Shown here in pieces: positions 35,497 to 44,336 of a stretch of 64,000 bases of DNA. The stretch's first letter is position 1; each line of letters begins with the position of its first letter. This stretch comes from Aquificota bacterium. Lineage in GTDB: Bacteria > Aquificota > Aquificia > Aquificales > Aquificaceae. The stretch lies in contig JAADEH010000001.1 in NCBI GenBank assembly GCA_013153495.1, positions 62,001 through 126,000 of the forward strand. The letters run 5' to 3'. The position numbers and the translations under genes were made by a program. A model generated the notes under the pieces. It saw nothing but the letters and a program-made list of their open reading frames with translations. It ran no database searches and was not told the origin of the DNA.

Positions 35497-36963
35497 TTAC
35501 TTCTTCTCCTCTATGCTCATTATGTATTCCACGCAGGTTCTGACGCCAAATCCCGTTCCACCGGGCACATAGTATCCGTAATCCTCCTTGGACCAAGCTG
35601 GACCCGCTATGTCAAGATGAACCCACTCTATACCATTTTCTACGAACTCTTCAAGGAACATAGCGGCTGTTATTGCTCCTCCGTATCTGCCTCCTGTGTT
35701 CACCACGTCCGCGGGACCCTTCTTTATCTTCTTTCTGAGCCTCTCGTCATCCATCGGGAGTTCCCATACCCTTTCTCCCGCCTCTTTGGCTGACTCCTTT
35801 ATCTCCTGTGCAAAGCTCGGGGAGTTGGTAAACAGACCTGCGGTGTATTCTCCGAGAGCTACCATGCATGCACCTGTCAGGGTAGCCATGTCTATTATTT
35901 TTGAAGGCTTAAGCTCGGAAGCGTAGGAGAGAGCGTCGGCAAGGGTAACCCTTCCCTCAGCATCGGTGTTGTCTATCTCTATGTATTTGCCGTTCTTGGC
36001 TCTTATTATGTCGTCTGGTCTGTAAGCGCTTCCGGAAGGCATGTTTTCCGCTGCACCTATTATGCCGTGGACTTCAACCTTCGGTTTTAATTGAGCTACA
36101 ACCTTCATTATCCCCAACACTGCACAGGCTCCGGACTTGTCCATCTTCATGGTTCTCATGTAGTCCCCCGGCTTTATGTTGAGTCCACCGCTGTCGAAGG
36201 TAAGACCTTTCCCCACTATGACTATTTTGTCCTTGGCTTTCCCTCTGGGTTTGTAGGTTAGGTGTATAAACCGCGGTGGAGTGGCTGAACCTTTACCCAC
36301 GCTCCACAGGGCAAGCATTCCCATCTCCTGTATTTGCTTCTCGTCATAGACCTTACACTGGAGTTTATACTCCTTGGCAAGTCTCTTTGCCTCCTCCGCG
36401 AGGGTTACGGGGTTTATAACGTTCCCCGGCTCGTTTACGAGATTTCTCGCATAATTTTGAGCTTCCGCTACTATCACTCCCCTTTTTACCGCATCTTCCG
36501 GAGCGTTGTAGATAAAGACTTCCTCAATCTCCTTCTTATCCTCTTCTTTTTTGGACTTGTATTTATCGAAGGTGTAGCTACCTAAAACCGCACCCTCCGC
36601 AACTGCTTGATACACTTTATCCTTTACTCTTGAAGGCAGGATAAAAACTGTTCTCTTTACGCCGTCCTTCTTAAGTCTCTTTACCGCGACAGCGGTCGCT
36701 CTCCTAAAAGTATCACTTTCTACCTTTTCCTTCTTTCCCAAACCTACCGCATACACAAGTCCTATCCTCTGACCGGGCAGGGGAATTTTTTCTATTTGTC
36801 CCTCTTTACCTTTAAAGTTTTCAAGTTCGAGAGCCTTTTTTACCTTTGAGGATATACCTCTTCCGAGCCTTGAAAGGTTCTTAAAATCCCCTTCGTAGAG
36901 AAGCACCACCGCGGACTCTATATTTAACTTTTTGAGGTCTTCTTGGGATGCTCTAACTTTCAT
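35497..36963 (-). CDS. pepA: Leucyl aminopeptidase
   Basis: M17 cytosolic aminopeptidase of 488 aa with two metal ions. Metal ligands and catalytic residues sit in KGLTFDSGGLNIKP, MKMDKSGACAVLGIM and the family signature NTDAEGRVTLADALSYA. The N-terminal macro-like domain is complete, and HLDIAGPAWSKEDYGYYVPGGTGFGVR ends the protein as usual. It starts the leftward unit pepA - flavoprotein and is divergent from the KaiC-like gene with a 53-base gap. Confidence 0.96.
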   Translation of the reverse strand: MKVRASQEDLKKLNIESAVVLLYEGDFKNLSRLGRGISSKVKKALELENFKGKEGQIEKIPLPGQRIGLVYAVGLGKKEKVESDTFRRATAVAVKRLKKDGVKRTVFILPSRVKDKVYQAVAEGAVLGSYTFDKYKSKKEEDKKEIEEVFIYNAPEDAVKRGVIVAEAQNYARNLVNEPGNVINPVTLAEEAKRLAKEYKLQCKVYDEKQIQEMGMLALWSVGKGSATPPRFIHLTYKPRGKAKDKIVIVGKGLTFDSGGLNIKPGDYMRTMKMDKSGACAVLGIMKVVAQLKPKVEVHGIIGAAENMPSGSAYRPDDIIRAKNGKYIEIDNTDAEGRVTLADALSYASELKPSKIIDMATLTGACMVALGEYTAGLFTNSPSFAQEIKESAKEAGERVWELPMDDERLRKKIKKGPADVVNTGGRYGGAITAAMFLEEFVENGIEWVHLDIAGPAWSKEDYGYYVPGGTGFGVRTCVEYIMSIEEKK

Positions 36964-37016
36964 GTTTCAACCTCCGGATAGAATAATGATATAGTTTACA
37001 CAAGGAGGGAAGCACT

Positions 37017-37907
37017 ATGGAACAGAAACATCACCGTTCCGAGGAATATGAAAAGCCGAAGGTGGTCGAGGAGGGTATTTGGGTTGCGGGGGAAGCCATA
37101 AAGAAGGCTCCTAAGCTCAGAGGTGTTCCCACGGGAGTGGAGGGTCTGGACGAACTCTTCTTTCACACGGTCATAGAGAACGGTAAGGTGGTTAAGAAGC
37201 CTCTGGGAGGAATACCCGAGTATGCGGTCGTGAACCTGACGGGAGTGTCCGATACGGGGAAGTCCCTTATGGTAGAGCAGTATGCGGTCAAGCAGGCAGA
37301 AAGGGGAGACGTGGTAGCCTTCATAACCGTTGAAAGTCCCGCTCCCTTCGTTACCATGGGTCTGAAGGAAAGAGCCACAGCCATGGGCATAGACTTTTCT
37401 GAGATAGAGAACAGGATTGTTCTCATAGACGCTGCGAGCCATACAAGCCTCAGAGACAACATACCGAACCTCCTTGCGACCCTTGCCTTTGCAATAAAGA
37501 ACTACAAGGTCAGGCACACAGTTATAGACTCGGTTACGGGTCTGTATGAAGCCAAAGAGATGCTGGCAAGAACTGTGGTTCGACAGCTCTTTAACTTTAT
37601 GAAAAAGTGGTATCAGACCGCTATCTTCGTATCCCAAAAGAGGAGCGGACATGAGGAACTTTCTGCGGAAGCTGCGGGAGGTTATGCGGTCAGCCACATA
37701 GTTGACTGCACCATGGTGCTTGCAAAGGAACTAATAATGACCAAAAGCCAATCCGCCTTATACGGGAAACCTATCGGGGACATAGTCAGACTGTTCAGGA
37801 TAGACGGCTGTCGCCTGTGCGGGCACGATACGAAGACCCATTACCTCGAGATAACGGAAACGGGTCTGGTAAAGATAGGTGAACCGCTCGGAGCCAAGAG
37901 GGAGTAA
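37017..37907 (+). CDS. KaiC-like RecA-superfamily ATPase, single domain
   Basis: A 296-aa ATPase. After an acidic/basic N-terminal tail it shows GVPTGVEGLDELF (the KaiC/RadA opening), Walker A GVSDTGKSLMVEQ, a catalytic Glu pair region ITVESPAPFV, Walker B HTVIDSVTGLYEAKE and SQKRSGHEELSAEAAGGYAVSHIVDCTM. The C-terminus carries CRLCGHDTKTHYLEIT, a possible zinc-binding CxxC-x-H. It is shorter than cyanobacterial KaiC (one domain). AAGGAGGG precedes the start. The HTH gene downstream is a likely partner. Role unknown; signal or motility control is a guess. Confidence 0.83.
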   Translation: MEQKHHRSEEYEKPKVVEEGIWVAGEAIKKAPKLRGVPTGVEGLDELFFHTVIENGKVVKKPLGGIPEYAVVNLTGVSDTGKSLMVEQYAVKQAERGDVVAFITVESPAPFVTMGLKERATAMGIDFSEIENRIVLIDAASHTSLRDNIPNLLATLAFAIKNYKVRHTVIDSVTGLYEAKEMLARTVVRQLFNFMKKWYQTAIFVSQKRSGHEELSAEAAGGYAVSHIVDCTMVLAKELIMTKSQSALYGKPIGDIVRLFRIDGCRLCGHDTKTHYLEITETGLVKIGEPLGAKRE

Positions 37908-37947
37908 GCTTATAATATATATAAAAACTATCTAAGGAGGGTGCGAG

Positions 37948-38163
37948 ATGGTGGGAGAAAGGATAAGGAGGCTAAGGGAAGAGAGAGGTCTCTCCGTTGA
38001 GGAGTTCGCTAAGAGAATAGGCATACCCGCAGGCAGGGTTGAGGAGATAGAGAGCGGCAAGCTCGAGCCTTGCGACGCAACTTTGGTGTATATTTCCAAG
38101 CTCTTCGAGGTTAGCTTCTGGTGGCTTAAGGAGGGCAGAAAGGAGGTTGCGGAGGTAGCCTGA
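37948..38163 (+). CDS. Small XRE-family helix-turn-helix regulator, 71 aa
   Basis: Cro/CI-type DNA-binding protein: IRRLREERGLSVEEFAKRIGIPAGRVEEIESGKLEPCDATLVYISKLF covers all five helices of an XRE domain, and the protein ends 15 residues after it. The ribosome site AAGGAGG is strong, and TATAAT (37911-37916) precedes it, so it has its own promoter between kaiC-like and itself. It may regulate itself and its neighbour. It is convergent with hisIE. Confidence 0.85.
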   Translation: MVGERIRRLREERGLSVEEFAKRIGIPAGRVEEIESGKLEPCDATLVYISKLFEVSFWWLKEGRKEVAEVA

Positions 38164-38166
38164 GTT

Positions 38167-38787
38167 TTACTTCATCCTCTTTGCCAGCTCTTCCATTACC
38201 TCTTTTAAGTCAATACCTCTCATAGTCAAGGCAAGGGTGAGCATGTATAGCATGTCCGCAGTTTCGTAGAGTATTTCCTTCTTCTCGCCGTTTTTTATGG
38301 CTATTAAAGCCTCTATCGCTTCCTCTCCGAACTTCTGCAGAACTCTATCTATACCCTCTTTGGCAAGCTTAACCGTGTATGAACCTTCGGGCTGGTGCTC
38401 AAGCCTGTCCCGTATCACTTCCTGAAGCCTCTGGAGGGTTTCGAAAGGGAGGGGTTTTTTTACTTCCTCTCCGTCTATCTTACGGAAAAAGCAGTTTCTC
38501 TTTCCCGTGTGGCAGGCTCTATTCTTCTCCTGCTCTATCACATAGATGAGAGCGTCTTCGTCGCAGTCTATCCTGACCTCTATTACCCTCTGAAGCTCTC
38601 CGGAGGTTTCTCCCTTCTTCCAGATTTCTTTTCTGGAACGGGAGTAGTAGTGTGCGTAGCCGGTTTGGAGTGTTTTTCTTACAGCTTCCTCGTTAGCGTA
38701 AGCGAGCATTCTAACCTCACCGGTTCTGTAATCCTGTGCTATTACGGGGATAAGTCCTTCGGAGTTAAACTTGAGTTTGAGCATCAC
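38167..38787 (-). CDS. hisIE: Bifunctional phosphoribosyl-AMP cyclohydrolase / phosphoribosyl-ATP pyrophosphatase
   Basis: Steps two and three of histidine synthesis in one 206-aa chain. The HisI half (1-115) has [41 protein letters not shown] and the zinc-binding [12 protein letters not shown] and [11 protein letters not shown]. The HisE half (about 116-206) has [29 protein letters not shown] and [14 protein letters not shown]. Either of two adjacent ATG codons could be used. hemE starts directly upstream with no gap of consequence, so they share a transcript. Confidence 0.95.
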   Translation of the reverse strand: MMLKLKFNSEGLIPVIAQDYRTGEVRMLAYANEEAVRKTLQTGYAHYYSRSRKEIWKKGETSGELQRVIEVRIDCDEDALIYVIEQEKNRACHTGKRNCFFRKIDGEEVKKPLPFETLQRLQEVIRDRLEHQPEGSYTVKLAKEGIDRVLQKFGEEAIEALIAIKNGEKKEILYETADMLYMLTLALTMRGIDLKEVMEELAKRMK

Positions 38788-39804
38788 TCAATTAATTGTA
38801 TATCCTCTGACCGTGTCCACTAAGAGTTTTACCTTGTTAAAGTCCATATCGGGGGCAAGACCGTGTCCGAGGTTGAATATGTATCCGCTCCTGCGGGGTA
38901 TGCTCCTTAGAAGCTCCAAGGTTTTGAACTTTATAATGTCTTCCTTTGCATACAGAACCGAAGGCTCGAGATTTCCTTGAAATACCTTGTCGCTGTTTAG
39001 CATGGTCAGAGACAGGTCGAGGCTCCAGTCCACCGAGAGAACGTCCGCCTCCGTTTTCTGGGCAAGGTCTATAAAGGAGGAAGAACCTTTGAAGAAGTAT
39101 ATGACGGGCACGTCCGTTTTCTCTTTCAGTCGGTGTATCAGCTCTTCAACATAGGGAAAGACAAGTTCTTCGTAGTCGTTTCTGCTCAGGAAGGAGGTCC
39201 AGCTGTCGAATATCTGGAGTATGTCCGCTCCCGCCTGAGCCTGAGCTGTCAGGTATTGAAGAACCGCTTCCGTTATCCTCTCCATGAGGTTTTTAAAGTC
39301 GAACTCCCTTTCCCACATAAAGAGTTTGGTTTTCCGAAAGTCTCTGCTCGACTTTCCCTCGAGCATGTAGCTTACCAGCGTAAAGGGTGCTCCCGCAAAA
39401 CCTATGACGGGGACTTCCTGCTGGGCTTCTTTGACCTTCTTTATGATTTCATAGACGTAAGCGTTTTCCGAAGGGTCATACTTTTTGAGGTCCTTTAACT
39501 TACCGCTCCAGGTGAGCTTCGGTCCCTCCCCTTCCACAAATTCAACTTTCACACCCATAGGCTCCAAGGGGACGAGTATGTCGGAGAAGATTATTACCGC
39601 ATCCACACGGAGCAGTTCCAACGGTAAAAGAGAAACCTTTACCGCTAAGTCCACATTCTTGCAGAAGTCCATGAAGCTGTCTTCCATGGCTCTGAAGTGT
39701 CTATACTCCTTCATATACCTGCCGGCTTGTCGCATAAGCCAGACGGGAAACCTTTCTATGCGCTCTCCTCTGATGGAGCGGAGGATTAGGTCGTTTTTTG
39801 GCAT
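38788..39804 (-). CDS. hemE: Uroporphyrinogen decarboxylase
   Basis: Decarboxylates the four acetate side chains of uroporphyrinogen III to coproporphyrinogen III in heme synthesis. The 338-aa protein has the signature PVWLMRQAGRYMKEYR, then IIFSDILVPLEPMGVKVEF, GFAGAPFTLVSYMLEG, QIFDSWTSFLSRNDY and IFNLGHGLAPDM, all hemE landmarks. Length is normal. It stands apart from other hem genes, followed by hisIE. Confidence 0.97.
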   Translation of the reverse strand: MPKNDLILRSIRGERIERFPVWLMRQAGRYMKEYRHFRAMEDSFMDFCKNVDLAVKVSLLPLELLRVDAVIIFSDILVPLEPMGVKVEFVEGEGPKLTWSGKLKDLKKYDPSENAYVYEIIKKVKEAQQEVPVIGFAGAPFTLVSYMLEGKSSRDFRKTKLFMWEREFDFKNLMERITEAVLQYLTAQAQAGADILQIFDSWTSFLSRNDYEELVFPYVEELIHRLKEKTDVPVIYFFKGSSSFIDLAQKTEADVLSVDWSLDLSLTMLNSDKVFQGNLEPSVLYAKEDIIKFKTLELLRSIPRRSGYIFNLGHGLAPDMDFNKVKLLVDTVRGYTIN

Positions 39805-39819
39805 GTAAAGATTATAGCT

Positions 39820-41214
39820 TTACCTCTTTACCCAGGTTATAGGTCCGTAGTGTATCTCCGAGGCACTCTGTCCTATGGCTTCCGAAAGGGAAGGGTGGGA
39901 ATACATCGTTTTGGAGGCAAACTCCACGTTCTTTCTGTCCCTTATCATGTGCACTACCTGGTGTATAAGCTCCCCCGCATGGGGTCCTACTATGTGGCAC
40001 CCCAGTATCTCGCCGGTCTCCTCGTCCGCCACAATCCTTACGAAACCTTCGTTTTCCCCGTCGTCCATAGCCTTGGGGTTCGTTACGAAGGAGGTAACTC
40101 CTACCAGAACTTCGTAATCTTCGTCCTCAGCTTGGTCCTCGGTAAGTCCTACGCTCGCGACTTCGAAGGCGGAGTATATGATTTTGGGAATTACCCGGTC
40201 GTCTCTTTTCCAGTCCGTTCCACCGAGCATGTGGTTTACCGCTATCTTTCCTTCATACATAGCCTTGTGGGCGAGCATAAGGGGTGAGGTAACGTCTCCG
40301 CAGGCGTATATGTTGGGAACGGTGGTCTGGGAGAACTCGTTGACTTTGATGAAGCCTTTCTGGTCCATTTCTACTCCGACCTCTTCTAAGCCGAAACCCT
40401 GGGTTGTGGGTTTTCTGCCTACCGCAAGGAGTATAAAGTCCGCTTCCACTTCGGTTCCGTCGGAGAGCTTTGCCTTCACGCCGTCAGGCGTCTTTTCCCA
40501 ACTCTCAACGGTAGTTTTCGTCCTTATGTCCACCCCGAGCTGTTTCAGTTTCCTGCCGAGATACCTTCCCGAGTCCTCGGGTATGTCGTCAACGGGAAGT
40601 ATTCTCCTCTGAAGCTCTACGAGCACCACCTTGGAGCCGTATTTTCTGAATATGTAGGCAAACTCTACTCCTACCGCTCCACCACCTACTATGAGAACCT
40701 TTTTTGGGACGAAGTCTATGTCCCATATCTGGTCCGTATCCACCACGGACTTTCCGTCAGGAACGAGGTTTCCGACCGCAACTGGTCTCGAACCTGTGGC
40801 AACGAGTATGAATTTCGTTTTTATGGTCTCCTCCGCACCTTCTACAAAGACGGTGTTGGGGTCCTTTACGACTCCCCTTCCGTAAATTATGGGCAGGTTT
40901 ATCTGCTGGGCGAACTTCTTAAAGTTTTCCCTTATGGTTATGACTACGTTGTCCCTTCCCTCTTTGAGCTTCTTATAGTCTATGTCAAAACCTTTGGGAA
41001 GTATTCCCCACTCGGGCATCTTCTCAAACTTGTCGATAAGGTAGGCTCCGTGTCTCATGTATTTGGAGGGAATGCAACCTCTGTTGAGGCAGTTTCCTCC
41101 TACCGACTCGGGGGAGAGTTCAACCAGAACTGTCCTCATCCCTCTCCTGTAGGCGTATATTCCCGCTTCGTATCCTCCGCTTCCGGCTCCTATTATCACG
41201 AGGTCAACTTCCAT
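39820..41214 (-). CDS. lpdA: Dihydrolipoyl dehydrogenase
   Basis: FAD enzyme of 464 aa that reoxidises dihydrolipoamide of 2-oxoacid or glycine-cleavage complexes. GAGSGGYEAGIYAYRRG binds FAD, GGNCLNRGCIPSKYM holds the redox disulfide (usual wording GGTCLNVGCIPSK), VLIVGGGAVGVEFAYIF binds NAD, and the active-site His-Glu pair is in MYSHPSLSEAIGQSA. Arg in place of Val within the disulfide loop is unusual but both cysteines are kept. No E2 gene is near. The protein may instead serve the glycine cleavage or lipoate-linked sulfur-oxidation system; the latter is only a possibility. Confidence 0.9.
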   Translation of the reverse strand: MEVDLVIIGAGSGGYEAGIYAYRRGMRTVLVELSPESVGGNCLNRGCIPSKYMRHGAYLIDKFEKMPEWGILPKGFDIDYKKLKEGRDNVVITIRENFKKFAQQINLPIIYGRGVVKDPNTVFVEGAEETIKTKFILVATGSRPVAVGNLVPDGKSVVDTDQIWDIDFVPKKVLIVGGGAVGVEFAYIFRKYGSKVVLVELQRRILPVDDIPEDSGRYLGRKLKQLGVDIRTKTTVESWEKTPDGVKAKLSDGTEVEADFILLAVGRKPTTQGFGLEEVGVEMDQKGFIKVNEFSQTTVPNIYACGDVTSPLMLAHKAMYEGKIAVNHMLGGTDWKRDDRVIPKIIYSAFEVASVGLTEDQAEDEDYEVLVGVTSFVTNPKAMDDGENEGFVRIVADEETGEILGCHIVGPHAGELIHQVVHMIRDRKNVEFASKTMYSHPSLSEAIGQSASEIHYGPITWVKR

Positions 41215-41301
41215 TCCTCCGTCCTCCTATTAGGAAGTTAAGAATATTATGATAAACCTAATCCCCGATGCTTTCTGGAATTTTGACCTTAAATTAAGGA
41301 T

Positions 41302-43044
41302 ATGCACAGGAAGAACAAAGAACTTGCGAGGATATTTGAAAAGATAGCGGACATTTTGGAGTTTTTGGGGGACAATCCATACCGTATAGGCTCCTATCGG
41401 AGAGCTTCAAACCTGATTTCGGAGCTTCCGGAGGATATAGAGGAACTTTACAGGAGCGGTAAGCTCTCTAAACTGCCGGGGATAGGGTCTTCCACACTTC
41501 TTAAGATAGAGGAGTTTTTGAGGACCGGAACGGTAAAAAAGTATGAAGACCTGAGAAAGCGTGTTCCCGAAGACCTTTTAGAACTTATGGATGTTCCCGG
41601 TATAGGACCTAAGACCCTTAAGGTAGCCTACGAAAAGCTGGGGGTGAGAACGAAAGAGGACTTTATGAGGGTTTTAAAAGATGGCAGTCTGGCGAAGCTA
41701 CCCGGTTTCGGACCAAAAAAGGTGGAGAACATACTCAAGGGGATAGAGCTTTGGAAGAGCACTCAGGAGAGGATACCCCTTATAGAGGCATACTCCATGG
41801 CACAGGACGTGGTGGAATACATGAAAAAAGCCCCTGGACTGAAGGAAATATCCGTTGCGGGAAGCCTCCGCAGGATGAAGGAGACCATAGGGGACATAGA
41901 CATACTCGTCTCTGCGGACAAAAGGGACTGGTCAAAGGTTCACGCTCACTTCGTCAAGTATCCCGAGGTTCAGAAAATCCTCGCAAAGGGTGAAACAAAG
42001 TCCAGCGTTGTCTTAAAGAACGGTCGTCAGGTTGACCTCAGAACGGTGGAGCCGGAGAGCTGGGGAGCGGCTCTTCAATACTTTACAGGTTCAAAACAGC
42101 ACAACATAAGGGTTAGGGACATAGCCAAGGAGAAAGGTTTGAAGGTGAACGAATACGGAGTTTTCAAGGCGGACACGGGAGAGAGGGTAGGAGGCGAGAG
42201 GGAGGAGGAGGTTTATGAGCTTGTAGGTATGCAGTGGATTCCACCCGAGATAAGGGAAAACTGGGGAGAGATAGAGCTTGCCTTGGAAGGGAAGATACCG
42301 ACCTTAGTAGAGCTTGAGGACATAAGGGGAGACTTTCACATGCATACCAACTGGAGCGATGGGATAAACCCCCTCGAGGAGGTGGTGGAATTTTCCTTCC
42401 GCATGGGATACCAATACATAGTTATAGGAGACCACTCCCAGAGTGCGAGGGTGGCGAACGGTCTCACTCCCGAAAGGTATAAGGAGCAGTGGAAACTTAT
42501 AGATAAGCTGAACGAAGTTTATAACGAGAAAGGTTTTTACATACTCAAAGGCTGTGAGGTGGACATACTCCCCGATGGGAGCTTGGACCTTCCCGACGAG
42601 ATTTTAGAGGGGTTTGACTTCGTGGTGGCTTCCATACACTCGAGGTTCAATCAGGATAATACTTACCGAATACTCAAAGCTATGGAAAATCCCTACGTTA
42701 ACCTCATAGGACACCCCACCGGCAAGTCTCCGGGACAGAGGGAAAGCTATCCTTTGGACATGGATAGAGTTATTCAGACCGCCAAGGAAACGGGAACCGC
42801 TCTCGAGATAAACACTTTTCGCATAGACCTCTCTCCGGAAAACATAAGGAGATGCGTTGAAGAAGGCGTAATCATGGCAATAGTAACGGACGCTCACTCT
42901 ACCGCTCATCTTCCTTACATGAAGGTGGGAGTTGGAATAGCAAGAAGAGGCTGGGCACCGCCGGAACTTATACTGAACACGAGAGACATTGAAGGCGTAA
43001 GGGAGTTCGTCTTCTCCAAGAGAAAAAAGTTTGCAAGGGCTTAG
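41302..43044 (+). CDS. polX: Family X DNA polymerase with PHP domain
   Basis: Gap-filling repair polymerase of 580 aa. N-terminal helix-hairpin-helix region (LPGIGSSTLLKIEEF, VPGIGPKTLKVAYEKLG), nucleotidyltransferase core SVAGSLRRMKETIGDIDILVSAD with metal-binding Asp pair, and NEYGVF. The C-terminal PHP domain (from about 335) has GDFHMHTNWSDG, YIVIGDHSQSARVANGL, VASIHSRF, IGHPTG and TDAHS, giving the expected 3'-5' exonuclease metal site. Domain order and length match bacterial PolX. It is convergent with and overlaps the hydrogenase gene by four bases. Confidence 0.95.
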   Translation: MHRKNKELARIFEKIADILEFLGDNPYRIGSYRRASNLISELPEDIEELYRSGKLSKLPGIGSSTLLKIEEFLRTGTVKKYEDLRKRVPEDLLELMDVPGIGPKTLKVAYEKLGVRTKEDFMRVLKDGSLAKLPGFGPKKVENILKGIELWKSTQERIPLIEAYSMAQDVVEYMKKAPGLKEISVAGSLRRMKETIGDIDILVSADKRDWSKVHAHFVKYPEVQKILAKGETKSSVVLKNGRQVDLRTVEPESWGAALQYFTGSKQHNIRVRDIAKEKGLKVNEYGVFKADTGERVGGEREEEVYELVGMQWIPPEIRENWGEIELALEGKIPTLVELEDIRGDFHMHTNWSDGINPLEEVVEFSFRMGYQYIVIGDHSQSARVANGLTPERYKEQWKLIDKLNEVYNEKGFYILKGCEVDILPDGSLDLPDEILEGFDFVVASIHSRFNQDNTYRILKAMENPYVNLIGHPTGKSPGQRESYPLDMDRVIQTAKETGTALEINTFRIDLSPENIRRCVEEGVIMAIVTDAHSTAHLPYMKVGVGIARRGWAPPELILNTRDIEGVREFVFSKRKKFARA

Positions 43045-44336
43045 TGGGAGGTGCAGACCGAACACACGTCGAAGCTCCTGAGCACAATCTCCGCCTTAAG
43101 CTCGGAGTCGAGTCCTATTAGGGCTTTTTCTACCACTCCGAGGAAGTTATCGTCCCTGGGACCGAGGTTCCATACCGTAGGCGTTATTATGTCGTAGCTC
43201 TTTATCCTGCCTTTTTCTATCTCGACCTTGTGAATTAAAGTTCCCCTCGAAGCTTCCACAACACCTATACCCTTCCCGCTGAATGTATCTATGTCCACCG
43301 GAGGTTTTTCCCAGGAAGGCTGGCTCAAGTCTATCTCCTCGAGGATTTGGAGAGATCGTAAGGTCAGCCTCACCAGCTCGTCGAGCCTTGCCAGAACCCT
43401 GACCATAACCGAGTCCCCGAACTTTCTGCTCAGATACCTGAAGGTTTTGTCGGCGGTGGTCATGCGGCGGGCAAGAGGTCCCGTTTCGAAGGGATAGCCG
43501 TTATACCTTGCGGTTTTAGACCAGGAGTATCCCTTTCCGTTGGACTCTTTAACCTTTAAGGGGTCAAACTTGCAGAGTCTGTGGTATAAAACACCGTGCT
43601 TAGAGAGGAACCTGTGATAAGAGCTACCTACCCTGTCAAGACCGTGGGAAAAGGAAATTTCTACAAACTTTCCTATGTCTCCGCTCACCTTCGTAAGAAA
43701 GTCTCTTCCTTTAAGCTCTACATACTCCTCAAGTTTCATGCCTGTAAGGAAGTCTTCCAGGGAGGTTTTTAAACTTCTAAGAAACTCCTTTGCCTGCATA
43801 ACCTCGAAGCTCGTGGGGTCGCAGGTGATACCACCGGGGAAGGCGTAAGAGGTGTGGGGCCACTGTCCACCGAATAGGGCTATCACCTTTGTGGCAAAGT
43901 TGCTTGCCTTAAGGGCTTCGTGCCAGCGCTTTCCTCTCAGAGGAACATACTCTTCACCGAGGCTCGGTTCGAGTTTTATAAGGTCGGGTATGAGGTATAG
44001 ATAAAACCACCGAAGGTGGTTCTGTATAAGCTCACAGCTTAAGGTTAATTCCCTTATAAGGGTAGCCTTTTGGGAAAGCTTGACCTCAGCTCCCTTTTTG
44101 CGGTATGCGCTCTCTATGGCTTCCACGCAGGCAATAAGGTGGGCGTGTCCGCATATACCGCAGACCCTCGGGGTGATGATGAGTGCGTCCAAATAGGGTT
44201 TTCCCCTGAGAATTTCCTCAAAGCCTCTGTAATTGGGAGCGATGACGAAGGCATCTTCCACCTTCCCCTTTTTCCAGCGGAGCCTAAGCTCCACCTCTCC
44301 TTCTACTCTTCCGAGAACCTTTTTACTGATTTTCAT
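43041..44336 (-). CDS. NiFe hydrogenase large subunit (short, cytoplasmic-type)
   Basis: Nickel-iron catalytic subunit of 431 aa. The L1 motif is PRVCGICGHAH and the L2 motif at the very end is DVCSVCTSH, so all four Ni-binding cysteines are present. Canonical L2 is DPCxxCxxH, so Pro is replaced by Val. The ORF stops right after the terminal His, so there is no C-terminal extension for a maturation endopeptidase, as in H2-sensing hydrogenases. The small subunit gene overlaps its start. I infer a group 2-like cytoplasmic enzyme, comparable to the soluble hydrogenase of Aquifex; sensory use is the alternative. Confidence 0.88.
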   Translation of the reverse strand: MKISKKVLGRVEGEVELRLRWKKGKVEDAFVIAPNYRGFEEILRGKPYLDALIITPRVCGICGHAHLIACVEAIESAYRKKGAEVKLSQKATLIRELTLSCELIQNHLRWFYLYLIPDLIKLEPSLGEEYVPLRGKRWHEALKASNFATKVIALFGGQWPHTSYAFPGGITCDPTSFEVMQAKEFLRSLKTSLEDFLTGMKLEEYVELKGRDFLTKVSGDIGKFVEISFSHGLDRVGSSYHRFLSKHGVLYHRLCKFDPLKVKESNGKGYSWSKTARYNGYPFETGPLARRMTTADKTFRYLSRKFGDSVMVRVLARLDELVRLTLRSLQILEEIDLSQPSWEKPPVDIDTFSGKGIGVVEASRGTLIHKVEIEKGRIKSYDIITPTVWNLGPRDDNFLGVVEKALIGLDSELKAEIVLRSFDVCSVCTSH

